DNA from: Mesorhizobium sp. M8A.F.Ca.ET.218.01.1.1
GTDB lineage: Bacteria > Pseudomonadota > Alphaproteobacteria > Rhizobiales > Rhizobiaceae
Direction: 5' to 3'
Length of the DNA: 64,000 nt
NCBI RefSeq assembly: GCF_004791165.1
Contig: NZ_SRUZ01000004.1
Coordinates: forward strand, 248,001-312,000
Of the stretch, positions 1-8,262 are shown piece after piece. A model generated the notes under the pieces. The model was not told the origin of the DNA and did no database searches. It saw only the letters and a list, made by a program, of their open reading frames with translations. The position numbers and the translations under genes are program-made. Each line of letters starts with the position of its first letter. The stretch's first letter is position 1.

Positions 1-19
1 GCCGATGGGTTCGGGTGGC

Positions 20-231
20 GTTACCGGGTTACATCCGGGTTGCGTATTTCGTAACCGGAAAACACCAAGGAAATCAAATACATGACTGCGACGGTTACGG
101 GTTACCCTAGGAATGCCACCTCGCTACGCGCGCGCGCGCATGCGTATATATGAACGTAACCATGTAACATGTAACCCGAGGTGTATATCCATTTGAAAAG
201 CCTATCGAAAAGCCGGTTGCAAAGCGGTTAC
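20..231. repeat. Cluster of GTTAC/GTAAC short repeats at left edge of prophage region
   Basis: The first 283 bases carry no convincing gene. They contain nine copies of the 5-mer GTTAC or its complement GTAAC, starting at 20, 28, 51, 94, 101, 156, 164, 171 and 227, several extended to GGTTACC. Copies come in groups spaced 7 or 8 bases apart (20/28, 94/101, 156/164/171). A run of alternating CG lies at about 127-139. Fewer than one copy would be expected by chance in this length. The position just before the terminase genes suggests a protein-binding site for packaging or regulation, but the role is inferred. Confidence 0.6.
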
Positions 232-283
232 CTCGATGCCGGATCGGCAACCGGAATAAAAAATTGCCCTGGGAGACATTCGC

Positions 284-931
284 ATGGCCGATGCAGCTGA
301 AAAGGGGCATCAAGACGCACGCACACCGGGCTCCGGCGGCGACCAGGCGCCGCCGGCCGATCTGCCCGGCGCCGATCCGCTCGACCTGATCGCTGGCTTG
401 CCCGATGGCGAGGGCGATGACGTTCTGGCGCTGGCGGCGGAACTCGTTGCTGCGCCGAGTCGGGCGCGGGGGAGGCCGCAAGGTGCGGCAAACCGCAAGA
501 ATGGCGACATGATCCGCTACCTCCAAGCGCGCGGCCATCGCGACCCGATGGTGACGCTCTCGATGATCCAGTCGGCGGACTTCGGTGCGCTGTGCAAGGC
601 TGTCGGGGCCGAGACCGCCAAGCACAAGATTGCGGTGCTGGGCATCATGCGCGGCGCGGCGGCCGACCTGCTGCCATACCACCACGGCAAGAAGCCGCAG
701 CAGCTGGAGCTGATCGGCGACGGCAGCAAGCGGCCATTGATGGTCATTGGCGAAATGAATGTGGCCGTCGCCGGAGATCTCGGGTTCATGAGCGCTGGCA
801 TTCCGCCTGATGCGAAGATCGTGGAAAATCAACCACTTAGCCCAGCGCCTGCCGTGCGACAAAACGAGGACGTGTCGCACGATGAGGCTAACGCATTGAA
901 TGCGCTCGATAAAACCGGGATAGACAACTGA
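284..931 (+). CDS. Putative phage terminase small subunit
   Basis: A 215-residue protein directly upstream of the large terminase, the usual place for the small subunit that recognises phage DNA at the start of packaging. The N-terminal 75 residues are acidic and Ala/Pro-rich; from about residue 65 a basic stretch (ARGRPQGAANRKNG) begins, followed by a mostly helical region with the segment HDRDP-like 'HRDPMVTLSMIQ'. The start is an ATG preceded by GGGAGA. No catalytic motif is visible, as expected for a small terminase. The call is from gene order and composition, so another DNA-binding late protein is possible. Confidence 0.5.
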   Translation: MADAAEKGHQDARTPGSGGDQAPPADLPGADPLDLIAGLPDGEGDDVLALAAELVAAPSRARGRPQGAANRKNGDMIRYLQARGHRDPMVTLSMIQSADFGALCKAVGAETAKHKIAVLGIMRGAAADLLPYHHGKKPQQLELIGDGSKRPLMVIGEMNVAVAGDLGFMSAGIPPDAKIVENQPLSPAPAVRQNEDVSHDEANALNALDKTGIDN

Positions 932-1112
932 TCGCAAATCAGTTGCGGAATTGAAAACCGATATCGTTCCGGCCTCTCACGTGCACGTGCGCGAGGCCGG
1001 CGGATCGCCTGCCGTGGTGCCTCGACCCCGCCCCCTGGTCGATCGGCAGGCGAGGGCGGCGGCTTCGAATTTCGAAAACCGCACCCCCCACCCACCCCCC
1101 ACGGGGGTGCGG
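925..1112. repeat. Inverted-repeat-rich intergenic region between terminase genes
   Basis: The roughly 300 bases between the two terminase genes hold no supported gene but at least four perfect inverted repeats: CAACTGAT 925-932 with ATCAGTTG 938-945; CCGGCCTC 969-976 with GAGGCCGG 993-1000; CGCCTGCCG 1006-1014 with CGGCAGGCG 1044-1052; and CCGCACCCCC 1079-1088 with GGGGGTGCGG 1103-1112. None has the run of T typical of an intrinsic terminator. A packaging site (pac or cos) or a structured leader would fit; this is inference. Confidence 0.5.
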
Positions 1113-1233
1113 TCGCACACACACCGCCAATTCCGGCGGCTCGCACTGGACTCGCTGGCGGCGGAAATAAATTCGCTGCGGTGAAATCGGGACGCGGGCG
1201 CGTGGGCGCCGGCCATTGCGAGGGTCGAGGGTC

Positions 1234-2847
1234 ATGGGTCAGGGTGCAGGTTTCGATCTCATCAGGCGCTACAAGGAACCGGGTCCAGTCGCCGCGGCGT
1301 ACATCTTGAGCCAAGGCCCCATCGACCTGATCATGGGTCCGTGGGGTAGTGGCAAGACCGTCGCCAGCATCTTCAAAATCGTGCGCCACGCGGGCGTGGA
1401 TTTCCCGATTTGCCGCGACGGCATCGTGCACGTGCGCTGGGCGGCCATCCGCGACACCTACCGCGAAATGGCCAAGACCGCGCTGGCATCGTGGCTCGAA
1501 GCTTTTCCGAAGGGCGGCCCCTACACGGCCTCCGACAAGGATGCGTTCTCCGGCGGCCAGGACCGCCCAGTCAAGCACATCCTCGAATGGGAGATCGCGC
1601 GCAAATGGTACTCCGGCCGGGGCCAGTGGGATTTGCGGGCCACCAAGGTGCGGCTGGAAATGGAGTTCGGCGCGATCGGCGAGCAGAACCTCGACAGCTT
1701 TTTCAAGGGTTATGAAATCTCGGGCGGCTGGCTGAACGAATGCGACCTGGTGCATGAGGATGCGCCGGGCCGGCTCTACGGCCGAACCGGCCGCTACCCG
1801 CCGCGCGCCGAGATCATGGAATGGGAGGGCGAGCGGCTGGGATGGTCGAAAGACCCCGACAGCGGCCGCGAGACGATCAATGTGCCGCGCGTCGTTTGCG
1901 GTGACTACAACCCGCCCGACGAATCGAACTGGACCTACAAGCGCCACATCGAGGAGCCCGAGAAATGGTCGGGGCACCACTTTTTCCAGCAGCCATCGGG
2001 CCTGTCGCCGCAGGCTGAAAACCGCGTCGGCAAGACCCGGCATCAGTATGAGGAAGAGGAACGCCAGTTCGGCGGGCCGGATGCGCCGGAAGCGCGCCGC
2101 AACGTGCATGGCATGTATGCGCCAAAGGCCGCCGGTACCGTGATCTTCAGCCGGTTCAATATCCTGCGCAACAAGGCAGGCGAGCCGCTCCCGATCGTGC
2201 CCGAGCTGCCGTTCTACATGGGAATGGACGCCGGCGGCCGGCCGGCCTGCGGGCTCGGCCAGTTCATGCCGAACGGCCAATTCCGCATGCAGCGCGAGGT
2301 GGTGTCCGACCCGAAGATCGTAACCGGGCCGGCACGCTTCGCCGCCAACATCCAGGAAGTGCTGCTGCGGGACTATCGCGGCATGCGTTGCGGGGGCGCC
2401 TGGGCCGATCCGTCGAGCTGGTACGGCGCCGACAAGGCAGCGGGCGAGCTGGCTTGGGTCGAGACGGTGCAGATGGCGCTGCAGATCCCGATCCTGCCGA
2501 CGATAAGCAACGACCTCGGATCGCGCTTCGAAGCGGTTGATTGGTATCTCGCCGACATAGACGCCAACACGCCGCGCCTGCTTGTCGACCCCGGCTGCAA
2601 ATATACGCTGCGTGGTTTCGTCTCGCAGTATCAGCTGACGAAACACTCCACGCTCGGCAAGACTGACGGCCTGCAGGTGGAGAAGAACGAATATTCCCAC
2701 ATCATGGAGGGGTGGCAGTATCTGTTCTTCGGCTATCGTGGCCCGACCGCTGTGCGGAAGGAAGCCGCCCAGATGGGCAGGCCTGCCAACGTCGTGCCGC
2801 TGCGCTCCATCACGGCCAAAACCGATTTCGATGTCTTCAGCCGTTGA
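1234..2847 (+). CDS. Phage terminase large subunit (packaging ATPase/nuclease)
   Basis: A 537-residue motor protein that drives DNA into the prohead and cuts it. A Walker A motif GPWGSGKT lies near residues 35-42; an ATPase region follows, and a C-terminal half with 'GMDAGGRPACGLGQ' near residue 330 resembles the RNase H-like nuclease entry (Asp plus Gly-rich turn). The longest frame begins at a TTG at 1216, but the ATG at 1234 after GAGGGTC is preferred. The end overlaps the next gene by 17 bases. Size and order match podovirus terminases of the BPP-1 type; function is well supported. Confidence 0.9.
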   Translation: MGQGAGFDLIRRYKEPGPVAAAYILSQGPIDLIMGPWGSGKTVASIFKIVRHAGVDFPICRDGIVHVRWAAIRDTYREMAKTALASWLEAFPKGGPYTASDKDAFSGGQDRPVKHILEWEIARKWYSGRGQWDLRATKVRLEMEFGAIGEQNLDSFFKGYEISGGWLNECDLVHEDAPGRLYGRTGRYPPRAEIMEWEGERLGWSKDPDSGRETINVPRVVCGDYNPPDESNWTYKRHIEEPEKWSGHHFFQQPSGLSPQAENRVGKTRHQYEEEERQFGGPDAPEARRNVHGMYAPKAAGTVIFSRFNILRNKAGEPLPIVPELPFYMGMDAGGRPACGLGQFMPNGQFRMQREVVSDPKIVTGPARFAANIQEVLLRDYRGMRCGGAWADPSSWYGADKAAGELAWVETVQMALQIPILPTISNDLGSRFEAVDWYLADIDANTPRLLVDPGCKYTLRGFVSQYQLTKHSTLGKTDGLQVEKNEYSHIMEGWQYLFFGYRGPTAVRKEAAQMGRPANVVPLRSITAKTDFDVFSR

Positions 2848-3289
2848 ATGGCGCCTGGTCTCGCCGGCGTCTCGCGCGGCCACGCTGTCCCTCGCGGGCG
2901 CAGGTGCGCGTGTGAGGCGGTTGGTGCTGGCGCAGGTGCGCAGCTCGCAGGTCGAGACGGTCGGGATCTATCGCGGGGAAGAGTGTCTAGCGGTGGCCTA
3001 TTTCGGGCGGCATGGCTGGCGCCGGCGCGAATTCGCTCTGTCGATCGCGCCCGAGGCGGCGCCGCACATGCGCAAGCTGGTCCGCATCGCGCAATTGACG
3101 CTTTTTGCCATGGCCGAAACTCACCTCATCGTCGCCAACGTCCATCCGGCCAACCTCGCCGGCCAGCGCATGGCGGCTCTGGTCGGCTTCCGCGCGGCCC
3201 GGCTGAAACAGCCCGGCGTGTGGGTTTTGAGGAAAGAGCGACATGGGCAATCTGTTGAACCCCGGCAAGGCGGCGGCCAAGGCCGCTGA
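2831..3289 (+). CDS. GNAT-like phage internal protein (T7 gp13-like)
   Basis: A 152-residue protein whose start lies inside the end of the terminase gene in another frame. The middle and C-terminal part have a GNAT acetyltransferase look: an acceptor-strand pattern 'ECLAVAYFGRHG' and the closing motif 'NVHPANLAGQRMAALVGF', in which Asn and the final GF are typical of GNAT motif B. Small GNAT-fold proteins are common near terminase or portal genes of podoviruses (T7 gp13 is one), often without known enzymatic activity. The ATG at 2831 was chosen over an upstream in-frame start that would sit deep inside the terminase. It overlaps the next gene by 47 bases. Confidence 0.65.
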   Translation: MSSAVEWRLVSPASRAATLSLAGAGARVRRLVLAQVRSSQVETVGIYRGEECLAVAYFGRHGWRRREFALSIAPEAAPHMRKLVRIAQLTLFAMAETHLIVANVHPANLAGQRMAALVGFRAARLKQPGVWVLRKERHGQSVEPRQGGGQGR

Positions 3290-3437
3290 AGAACAGAGGG
3301 CGACGCAGGCGGTGGCCAATGACCGCCAGCTTGCCGAGCTGCGCAACCAGGACGCCAACAGCGGCGCGACCAGGCGCAACCCGCGCGGCCGCCGGCTGTT
3401 CGTAGGCGATGCCGCCTCGAAATCCGATTTGAGCTGA
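3243..3437 (+). CDS. Small basic phage protein of unknown function
   Basis: A 64-residue protein that begins within the GNAT-like gene and ends 3 bases before the portal gene. The first half is Ala-rich and probably helical ('KAAAKAAEEQRATQA'), the second half has basic clusters (RRNPRGRR). An AGGAAAGAGCG stretch just upstream supplies a ribosome binding site. Tight packing between overlapping virion genes supports its being real. No family recognised. Confidence 0.6.
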   Translation: MGNLLNPGKAAAKAAEEQRATQAVANDRQLAELRNQDANSGATRRNPRGRRLFVGDAASKSDLS

Positions 3438-3440
3438 TCC

Positions 3441-5048
3441 ATGGCCGAGGCCGCGAACGACGACGGCACGCCGGTCGAAAAGCAGCGCCAGCGCTCGAAG
3501 AAGCTCTGGGAAGGCCGCGCCGCATGGGATGCCATGTATTGCGAGGCCTATGATTACGTGCTGCCGAACCGGCGGCCGGGCGGCATGGGCAAGACCAAGC
3601 GGCCGACCCAGCAGATTTTCGACATGACAGGGCCGAACTCGGCCATGCATTGCGCCGGCGAGATCCAGCGCCAGATTTCGCCGGCGCAGACGCCGTTCAA
3701 CGTCGAGTGCGGCCCGCTGGTGGCGCAGAAGCTGACGGCGGCGGAAAAGACGCTGTGGGATGGCCAGCTGCAGGGCGTTGCCAATTTCGTCTATCCGTTC
3801 TTCAAGACCGGCGACTATGACACCGCCATGCACGAGGCCTGCACCGACCTCACGGTCGGCACCGGCTTCGTCATGCCATTGCGCGGCCCGTCGATGGACC
3901 AGCCGTTGCGCTTCGTGTGCATTCCGGCCGACGAATGCGCGATCGGGCAGGACGCCTGGAGCCGCGTCAACTTCGTCTCGTGGAAACGCATGTTGGGCCG
4001 CGAGGCCATACTCGAGGCGTGGCCGAATGGCTCTCACACGCAGGAGTTCAAGGAAGCGGCGAAAAGGGACCCGTACACGGAAATCACCGTCTACCAGGAC
4101 TTTTACCGTCTCCCGGACGGGCGCTGGCGGTTCTGCGTCTATCTCGACCGCGAAGGCGGCTTTATCGAGCAGGAAACCTACCGTACCCAGCCGGTGGCGG
4201 CGATGCGCTTCTATCGCTGGCCGGGCGAGGCCTATGGGCGCGGCCCGGTGCTGTTCGCGCTGCCGACCATCAAGACGGTCAACAAGGCGCAGGAACTGAC
4301 GCTGAAGGCGGCCGCCATCCAGCTGCTTGGCATCTGGGGCTTTCGCGCCGGCGGCACCTTCAACCCCGACACGGTGCGCGTCGGGCCGGGCGAGTTCTGG
4401 CCGATGCAGTCGACCGGCGGCATCCTCGGCCCCGACGTGCAGCGGCTGGACACCGCCCAGGCGCGCTTCGACGTCGCCAAGATGATCATCGGCGACGGCC
4501 AGCGCCAGATCCGCGAGGCACTGCTCGACACCCGCATCTACGACGACGGCGGCACGCCCGATTCGGCCAGTCAGGTGGCGGCCACGGTGGCGCAGAATGC
4601 CAACGTCCATGTCGGGGCCTATGGGCGCCTCAACCTCGAAGGCACACAGGTCATCGTGCCGCGCGCGATGGAGATCCTGGCCGAATGGAGGATCCTGCCG
4701 GAGCTGATGAGCTTCAATGCGCTGATGACGTCCATGTACATCAACTCGCCGATGATGGCGGCGCTGAAGGCCGATCAGCTCAAGGCCAGTGTCCAGTTTT
4801 ATCAGATTGTGGCGGCGGTGCGCGGCGTCGATCGCGTCAACGAAGAGATCGCGATTGATCGCTACCTCGATCGCACCCGCAACGGCCTGCTTGTGCCGAC
4901 CGACATCCTGACCACGTCGCAGGAACGCGAAGCGGCCAAGCAGCAGAACGACGCGCGCGAGCAAGCGGCGGTTGCCGCCCAGGCCGCCATCAAGGCCGCG
5001 CCGAATGTGGTCGACGCCCTCGCACAGCCCGAGGCGCAAGCAGCATGA
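3441..5048 (+). CDS. Phage portal protein (podovirus head-to-tail connector)
   Basis: A 535-residue protein of the size and character of the 'bacteriophage head to tail connecting protein' family, whose dodecamer forms the portal vertex through which DNA enters and leaves the capsid. Visible marks are the N-terminal 'KKLWEGRAAWDAMYCEAYDYVLPNR', shared in type with T7-like and BPP-1-like connectors, the early region 'MTGPNSAMHCAGEIQRQISP', and the late segment 'GLLVPTDI'. It follows terminase and precedes scaffold and capsid genes. Its stop overlaps the next gene's ATG by four bases, suggesting coupled translation. Confidence 0.9.
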   Translation: MAEAANDDGTPVEKQRQRSKKLWEGRAAWDAMYCEAYDYVLPNRRPGGMGKTKRPTQQIFDMTGPNSAMHCAGEIQRQISPAQTPFNVECGPLVAQKLTAAEKTLWDGQLQGVANFVYPFFKTGDYDTAMHEACTDLTVGTGFVMPLRGPSMDQPLRFVCIPADECAIGQDAWSRVNFVSWKRMLGREAILEAWPNGSHTQEFKEAAKRDPYTEITVYQDFYRLPDGRWRFCVYLDREGGFIEQETYRTQPVAAMRFYRWPGEAYGRGPVLFALPTIKTVNKAQELTLKAAAIQLLGIWGFRAGGTFNPDTVRVGPGEFWPMQSTGGILGPDVQRLDTAQARFDVAKMIIGDGQRQIREALLDTRIYDDGGTPDSASQVAATVAQNANVHVGAYGRLNLEGTQVIVPRAMEILAEWRILPELMSFNALMTSMYINSPMMAALKADQLKASVQFYQIVAAVRGVDRVNEEIAIDRYLDRTRNGLLVPTDILTTSQEREAAKQQNDAREQAAVAAQAAIKAAPNVVDALAQPEAQAA

Positions 5049-5413
5049 CCAGCGGACCATTCCCGTTTGGCCGCCAGATGGCGGCCGTCGACCAGTTGCT
5101 TGCCGGCGAGCCGGATTGGGAAGGCCTTAGCCAGGCGTTTTACCCGGCCAAGACGGCGGATAATTTCGACCCCGGCGCCGACATCAAGCAGGTGCTTTAC
5201 CACCTCTACAACACGGTGGACGGCCGCCGGATCATCGAATGGCTGGCCGATCTCACGGTGCGGGCGCCGTATCCGCATGTCGGCCAGTCCAAGGACAGCG
5301 TCATGATCGCCGCGGCTAAACACGAAGCCCGCGTCGGCGTCGGCCTGGTGCTGTTCCGCGCGATCGCCGATGGCGAAGAGCTTTACAAGCAGAGCAAAGG
5401 AGCCACGACATGA
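5045..5413 (+). CDS. Bbp19-like phage protein
   Basis: A 122-residue protein between portal and scaffold genes. Central segments 'FDPGADIKQVLYHLYNT' and 'HVGQSKDSVMIAAAKHEARVGVG' (shown in part) resemble the small Bbp19 family found at this position in Bordetella phage BPP-1 relatives, whose role is not established. It starts in an ATGA overlap with the portal gene and ends in an ATGA overlap with the scaffold gene, so the three are probably translated as a coupled set. Confidence 0.7.
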   Translation: MTSGPFPFGRQMAAVDQLLAGEPDWEGLSQAFYPAKTADNFDPGADIKQVLYHLYNTVDGRRIIEWLADLTVRAPYPHVGQSKDSVMIAAAKHEARVGVGLVLFRAIADGEELYKQSKGATT

Positions 5414-6372
5414 AATCTCTACTCGAAAAATATCTGCCGCTGCGCAACACCGATGGCGGTGGCGCGGGCGGTGCCGGCGCTGGCGCCGGTGGGACTGGCG
5501 GCGGCGCTGGCGGCGCCGATGCCGGGGCGGCGGCGGGCGCGGACAAGGATGGCTCCAACGCGGCCGCCGCCGCTGCAGCTCCCGCAGCTGCGGCAGCAGC
5601 CGGGCCATATCGGCCGCAAGGCATGCCTGACACGATGTTCGGCAAGGACGATCGCGAGACGATCGACAAGATGCACACCGCCTTGAACGGCTACCGCACG
5701 CGCGATGCCGAGCGCCAGGTGCCCGACAAGGTCGACGCCTACAACGCTTTCGACGCCGCCCAGGCGCCGGAAGCCATCCGCGCCTATCTGCCGGAAGCCG
5801 CCAAGAGCCCGGCATTCGCCGCCGCCGCCAAGGTGGCGATGGAACATGGCGTGCCGGTCAAGACCATGCACGCCATCACCACGGCCGCCTATGCCGGCCT
5901 GCAGGAAGCGGGCCTGCTTGAACCGCTGGTCAACATCGAGGCCGAGCGCACCGCGCTGCTGCCCGACAGCGCCAAGAACCTGCCGAAGGCCGACCAGGAC
6001 AAGGCCATCGATGCGCGCATGCAGGCCAATGAGGATTATATCAACCTCCTGACCAAGCCGCCTGTCGATGCGGCCGGCAAGCCCATTCCAGGCGGCAAGC
6101 CGCTGCTCGATGCCAAGGTCGGCGAACACGCGCTGTTGATGCTGATGGACACCGCGCAGGGAAACCAGTTCCTCGAAGCGATCCGGGGCCAGATGACCGG
6201 CGAAGGCCGCGCCCAGCCCTTCGGCGGCAGTGGCAGCAATCCCGCCGCGCAGACCGCGCGGGATGCGCTCAAGGCACGCTCGGCGCTGCCTGAAAACACA
6301 GTCGGCAATGCGAAGTTCGATCGTGCCTCATGGGATCAGCTCATGGCCGACTATCAGAAGCTGGGTTCCTGA
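5410..6372 (+). CDS. Putative capsid scaffolding protein
   Basis: A 320-residue protein immediately before the major capsid gene. Residues 15-75 are a low-complexity Gly/Ala stretch; the rest is helix-rich and charged, with 'MPDTMFGKDDRETIDKMHTA' near residue 77 and a short C-terminal basic/aromatic end. This composition and position are typical of scaffolding proteins that guide prohead assembly and are then removed. No protease motif is apparent. The call rests on synteny and composition rather than on a signature motif. Confidence 0.65.
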   Translation: MKSLLEKYLPLRNTDGGGAGGAGAGAGGTGGGAGGADAGAAAGADKDGSNAAAAAAAPAAAAAAGPYRPQGMPDTMFGKDDRETIDKMHTALNGYRTRDAERQVPDKVDAYNAFDAAQAPEAIRAYLPEAAKSPAFAAAAKVAMEHGVPVKTMHAITTAAYAGLQEAGLLEPLVNIEAERTALLPDSAKNLPKADQDKAIDARMQANEDYINLLTKPPVDAAGKPIPGGKPLLDAKVGEHALLMLMDTAQGNQFLEAIRGQMTGEGRAQPFGGSGSNPAAQTARDALKARSALPENTVGNAKFDRASWDQLMADYQKLGS

Positions 6373-6380
6373 TAGCCCCC

Positions 6381-6413
6381 GCAATTGACGCGCGTGCCGC
6401 GCCCGCATGCTCG
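6381..6413 (+). promoter_or_regulatory. Candidate late promoter upstream of capsid gene
   Basis: GCAATTGACG at 6381-6390 contains a consensus-like -35 box (TTGACG). Seventeen bases further lies TGCTCG within CATGCT, a poor -10. The same 10-mer recurs before the tail spike and endolysin genes. The DNA just after it forms a perfect 9-bp inverted repeat (CGCGTGCCG 6391-6399, CGGCACGCG 6412-6420), so a hairpin near the scaffold stop is an alternative or additional role. Confidence 0.45.
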
Positions 6414-6533
6414 GCACGCGCAACCAAGGGAGCGACCCGGCGGCGGCGGGCTATCCTTCACCGGACCCTGCAAGAGCCGGCTCCATCGGCCCCGAGGCTG
6501 CTTTGAACAGCAACCTAATGAAGGGGTTTTCCC

Positions 6534-7448
6534 ATGGCAGACATTCAGGCTTGGTACCGCGAGGTCATCAAGGACAAGGTTACAATCAAATTCCAGGCGC
6601 ATGGCGGGCTGCTCGACGGCACCATGATGGCTGGCGACACCCAGGCCAACACGGTCAAGTTTCCGATCGCCGGCCGCACCACGGTCTACGAGCTGACCGG
6701 CGCCATCGAGCCGGTTCCGACCGGCACGCTCGACCTGACCACCGTGCAGCTGACGATGCGCGATTTCGAGGCTTCCGGCTGGTGGCGCACGCAGGACGCC
6801 TACAAGGCGGGGCCGAGCGAACAGAACACGCTCGCCAACCTCATCACCAAGGCGGTGCGCCGCAAGCGCGACGGCTTGAAGATCGACGCTCTGACCACCT
6901 TCTGCAACGCCAATGCCGGCGGCGAAATCATCACCATCGGCACCGGCGCCGAGATCCCCGACATCGTCCATTTCGAGACGGGGCGGGCGCAGATTGCCGG
7001 TACCGGCGCGGATGACGATGAAAACGGCGCCGGCATCTTCTGCATGCTGCCGGCGATGTGGATGACACAGCTGTGCTTCTACAGGGAATTCGCTGACGCA
7101 CAGTGGGTTGGTCTGGAAAACGCGCCGTTCTCCAAGACCCAGCGCATGCGCATGAAGACGGTGCGCAGCGTGAACTACATCGAAGGCCCGGACGAGTATT
7201 TCACCGAATACACGCCCGGTTCGCTCGAAGCCTTCATGTGGCATCACGATTCCATGGGCGCCGAAATGCCCTGGAACCAGGAAAACACCGATATGACGCA
7301 GGACAAGACCAAGCAGGGCTCGCCCTACTTGATCAAGGCCGGCCTCGGCGGTGCAGCGCTGGGCGTGCAGGAAAAGGGCGTCAAGCGCTTCCGTCTCGCC
7401 AAGATCCTGGCGCCGACCCGTCCGGTCACCAACACCCACGCGGTCTAA
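6534..7448 (+). CDS. Major capsid protein
   Basis: A 304-residue protein right after the scaffold gene, preceded by a good ribosome binding site (AAGGGGT). The start 'MADIQAWYREVIKDKVTIKFQ', the Gly-rich turn 'AHGGLLDGTMM', and the Trp-rich segment around 'EASGWWRTQDAYKAGPSEQN' fit the HK97-fold capsid proteins of BPP-1-type podoviruses. It is flanked by untranslated DNA on both sides with a candidate promoter before and a hairpin after, as expected for the most highly expressed late gene. Confidence 0.8.
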   Translation: MADIQAWYREVIKDKVTIKFQAHGGLLDGTMMAGDTQANTVKFPIAGRTTVYELTGAIEPVPTGTLDLTTVQLTMRDFEASGWWRTQDAYKAGPSEQNTLANLITKAVRRKRDGLKIDALTTFCNANAGGEIITIGTGAEIPDIVHFETGRAQIAGTGADDDENGAGIFCMLPAMWMTQLCFYREFADAQWVGLENAPFSKTQRMRMKTVRSVNYIEGPDEYFTEYTPGSLEAFMWHHDSMGAEMPWNQENTDMTQDKTKQGSPYLIKAGLGGAALGVQEKGVKRFRLAKILAPTRPVTNTHAV

Positions 7449-7458
7449 TCGGCCAGCC

Positions 7459-7478
7459 GGCGGCGCTTCGGCGCCGCC
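7459..7478 (+). terminator. TTCG-loop hairpin after capsid gene
   Basis: A perfect 8-bp stem (GGCGGCGC / GCGCCGCC) closed by a TTCG tetraloop lies 10 bases after the capsid stop. It is followed by CGCTTTC rather than a long T run, so it may be a partial terminator or an mRNA-stabilising hairpin that sets the ratio between capsid and downstream proteins. Confidence 0.5.
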
Positions 7479-7515
7479 CGCTTTCACGGAACAACTCAAC
7501 CAAGGAACAAAGCAA

Positions 7516-8196
7516 ATGGCTGGTTTCAACATTCGAGCGCTGACGCTGCTCTCTTCGATGAACTACTTCCCGCAGGCGGGATCGAACCCGAACATCTTTA
7601 CCTACGGCACCACCGACGCCTTGGCCACCATCCTGACGGACGGCTATTTCAACACCGCCCGCGACAAGGGCAAGATCAAGGTCAACGACATCATCATCGG
7701 CATGGCCAATGCCGGGGGCGTCGGCGTGCCCTTTTCGATCAAGTTCACGACCGTGCCGGGGTCCGGTAATGTCGTCTCGGCGCTGGTCGACCTCGCCAGC
7801 GGCGCGGCCGGCGGCGCGGGCCATGGCATTCAGGTGCTGCCGTTCTTCTTCAACCTGGCCGAAATCGCGGCGAACGGCGACCTGCTGACCAACTATGTGC
7901 CCGGCTACAACTTCAAGATCGAAAAGGTTGACTGGCGCCAGTCGAAGGCGGTGACCACCACCGCCAAGCTGGCGACCATCAACATCGAGATCAACACCAC
8001 CGACCTGACCGGCGGTGTTGTCGCGCTGACCTCGGCGGCCTGCACCCCCGCCGGCGTTGCCGTCGCGGGCACTGCCGTCACCGCCAACAATGTCGGCGGC
8101 CCGACCGACAGCTTCTCGATCGAGGCCAGTGGCGTCACGGCCTTTGCCGAGGGCTCCGGCTGGTTGCTGATCTCGCTGCGCAACCTCGACGGCTAA
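7516..8196 (+). CDS. Putative head decoration/structural protein
   Basis: A 226-residue protein between capsid and tail-tube genes. The sequence is rich in small residues and beta-strand patterns with alternating Thr/Val/Ala ('GGVVALTSAACTPAGVAVAG'), few charges, and a compact N-terminal domain ('NPNIFTYGTTDALATILTDG'). The ATG at 7516 after AAGGAACAAAG is preferred to an in-frame start inside the capsid gene. Stand-alone transcription context, with a hairpin on either side, suggests an abundant virion component. Cement or decoration protein is the best guess; a specific family was not recognised. Confidence 0.6.
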   Translation: MAGFNIRALTLLSSMNYFPQAGSNPNIFTYGTTDALATILTDGYFNTARDKGKIKVNDIIIGMANAGGVGVPFSIKFTTVPGSGNVVSALVDLASGAAGGAGHGIQVLPFFFNLAEIAANGDLLTNYVPGYNFKIEKVDWRQSKAVTTTAKLATINIEINTTDLTGGVVALTSAACTPAGVAVAGTAVTANNVGGPTDSFSIEASGVTAFAEGSGWLLISLRNLDG

Positions 8197-8213
8197 CCGC
8201 CGCCGCTTCCAAC

Positions 8214-8231
8214 GGGCCGCTTCGGCGGCCC
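8214..8231 (+). terminator. TTCG-loop hairpin after second head gene
   Basis: A perfect 7-bp stem GGGCCGC / GCGGCCC with a TTCG tetraloop lies 17 bases downstream of the stop, followed by GCTTCG. It closely resembles the hairpin after the capsid gene and again lacks a strong T tract. Confidence 0.45.
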
Positions 8232-8262
8232 GCTTCGTCCAAGTCCGCGCAGAGGGAAAGTC

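Noticed and set aside
829..2883. 684-codon open frame antisense to the terminase genes
   Set aside because: High GC content makes long antisense frames common; its composition is Arg/Gly/His-rich and it mirrors the real terminase frame.
3091..3100. Fourth GCAATTGACG as a promoter
   Set aside because: It lies inside the GNAT-like coding region, encodes part of an ordinary helix, and has no -10 at a suitable distance; not listed as a promoter.
3126..5060. 644-codon open frame antisense to the portal gene
   Set aside because: A shadow of the portal frame with no recognisable domain.
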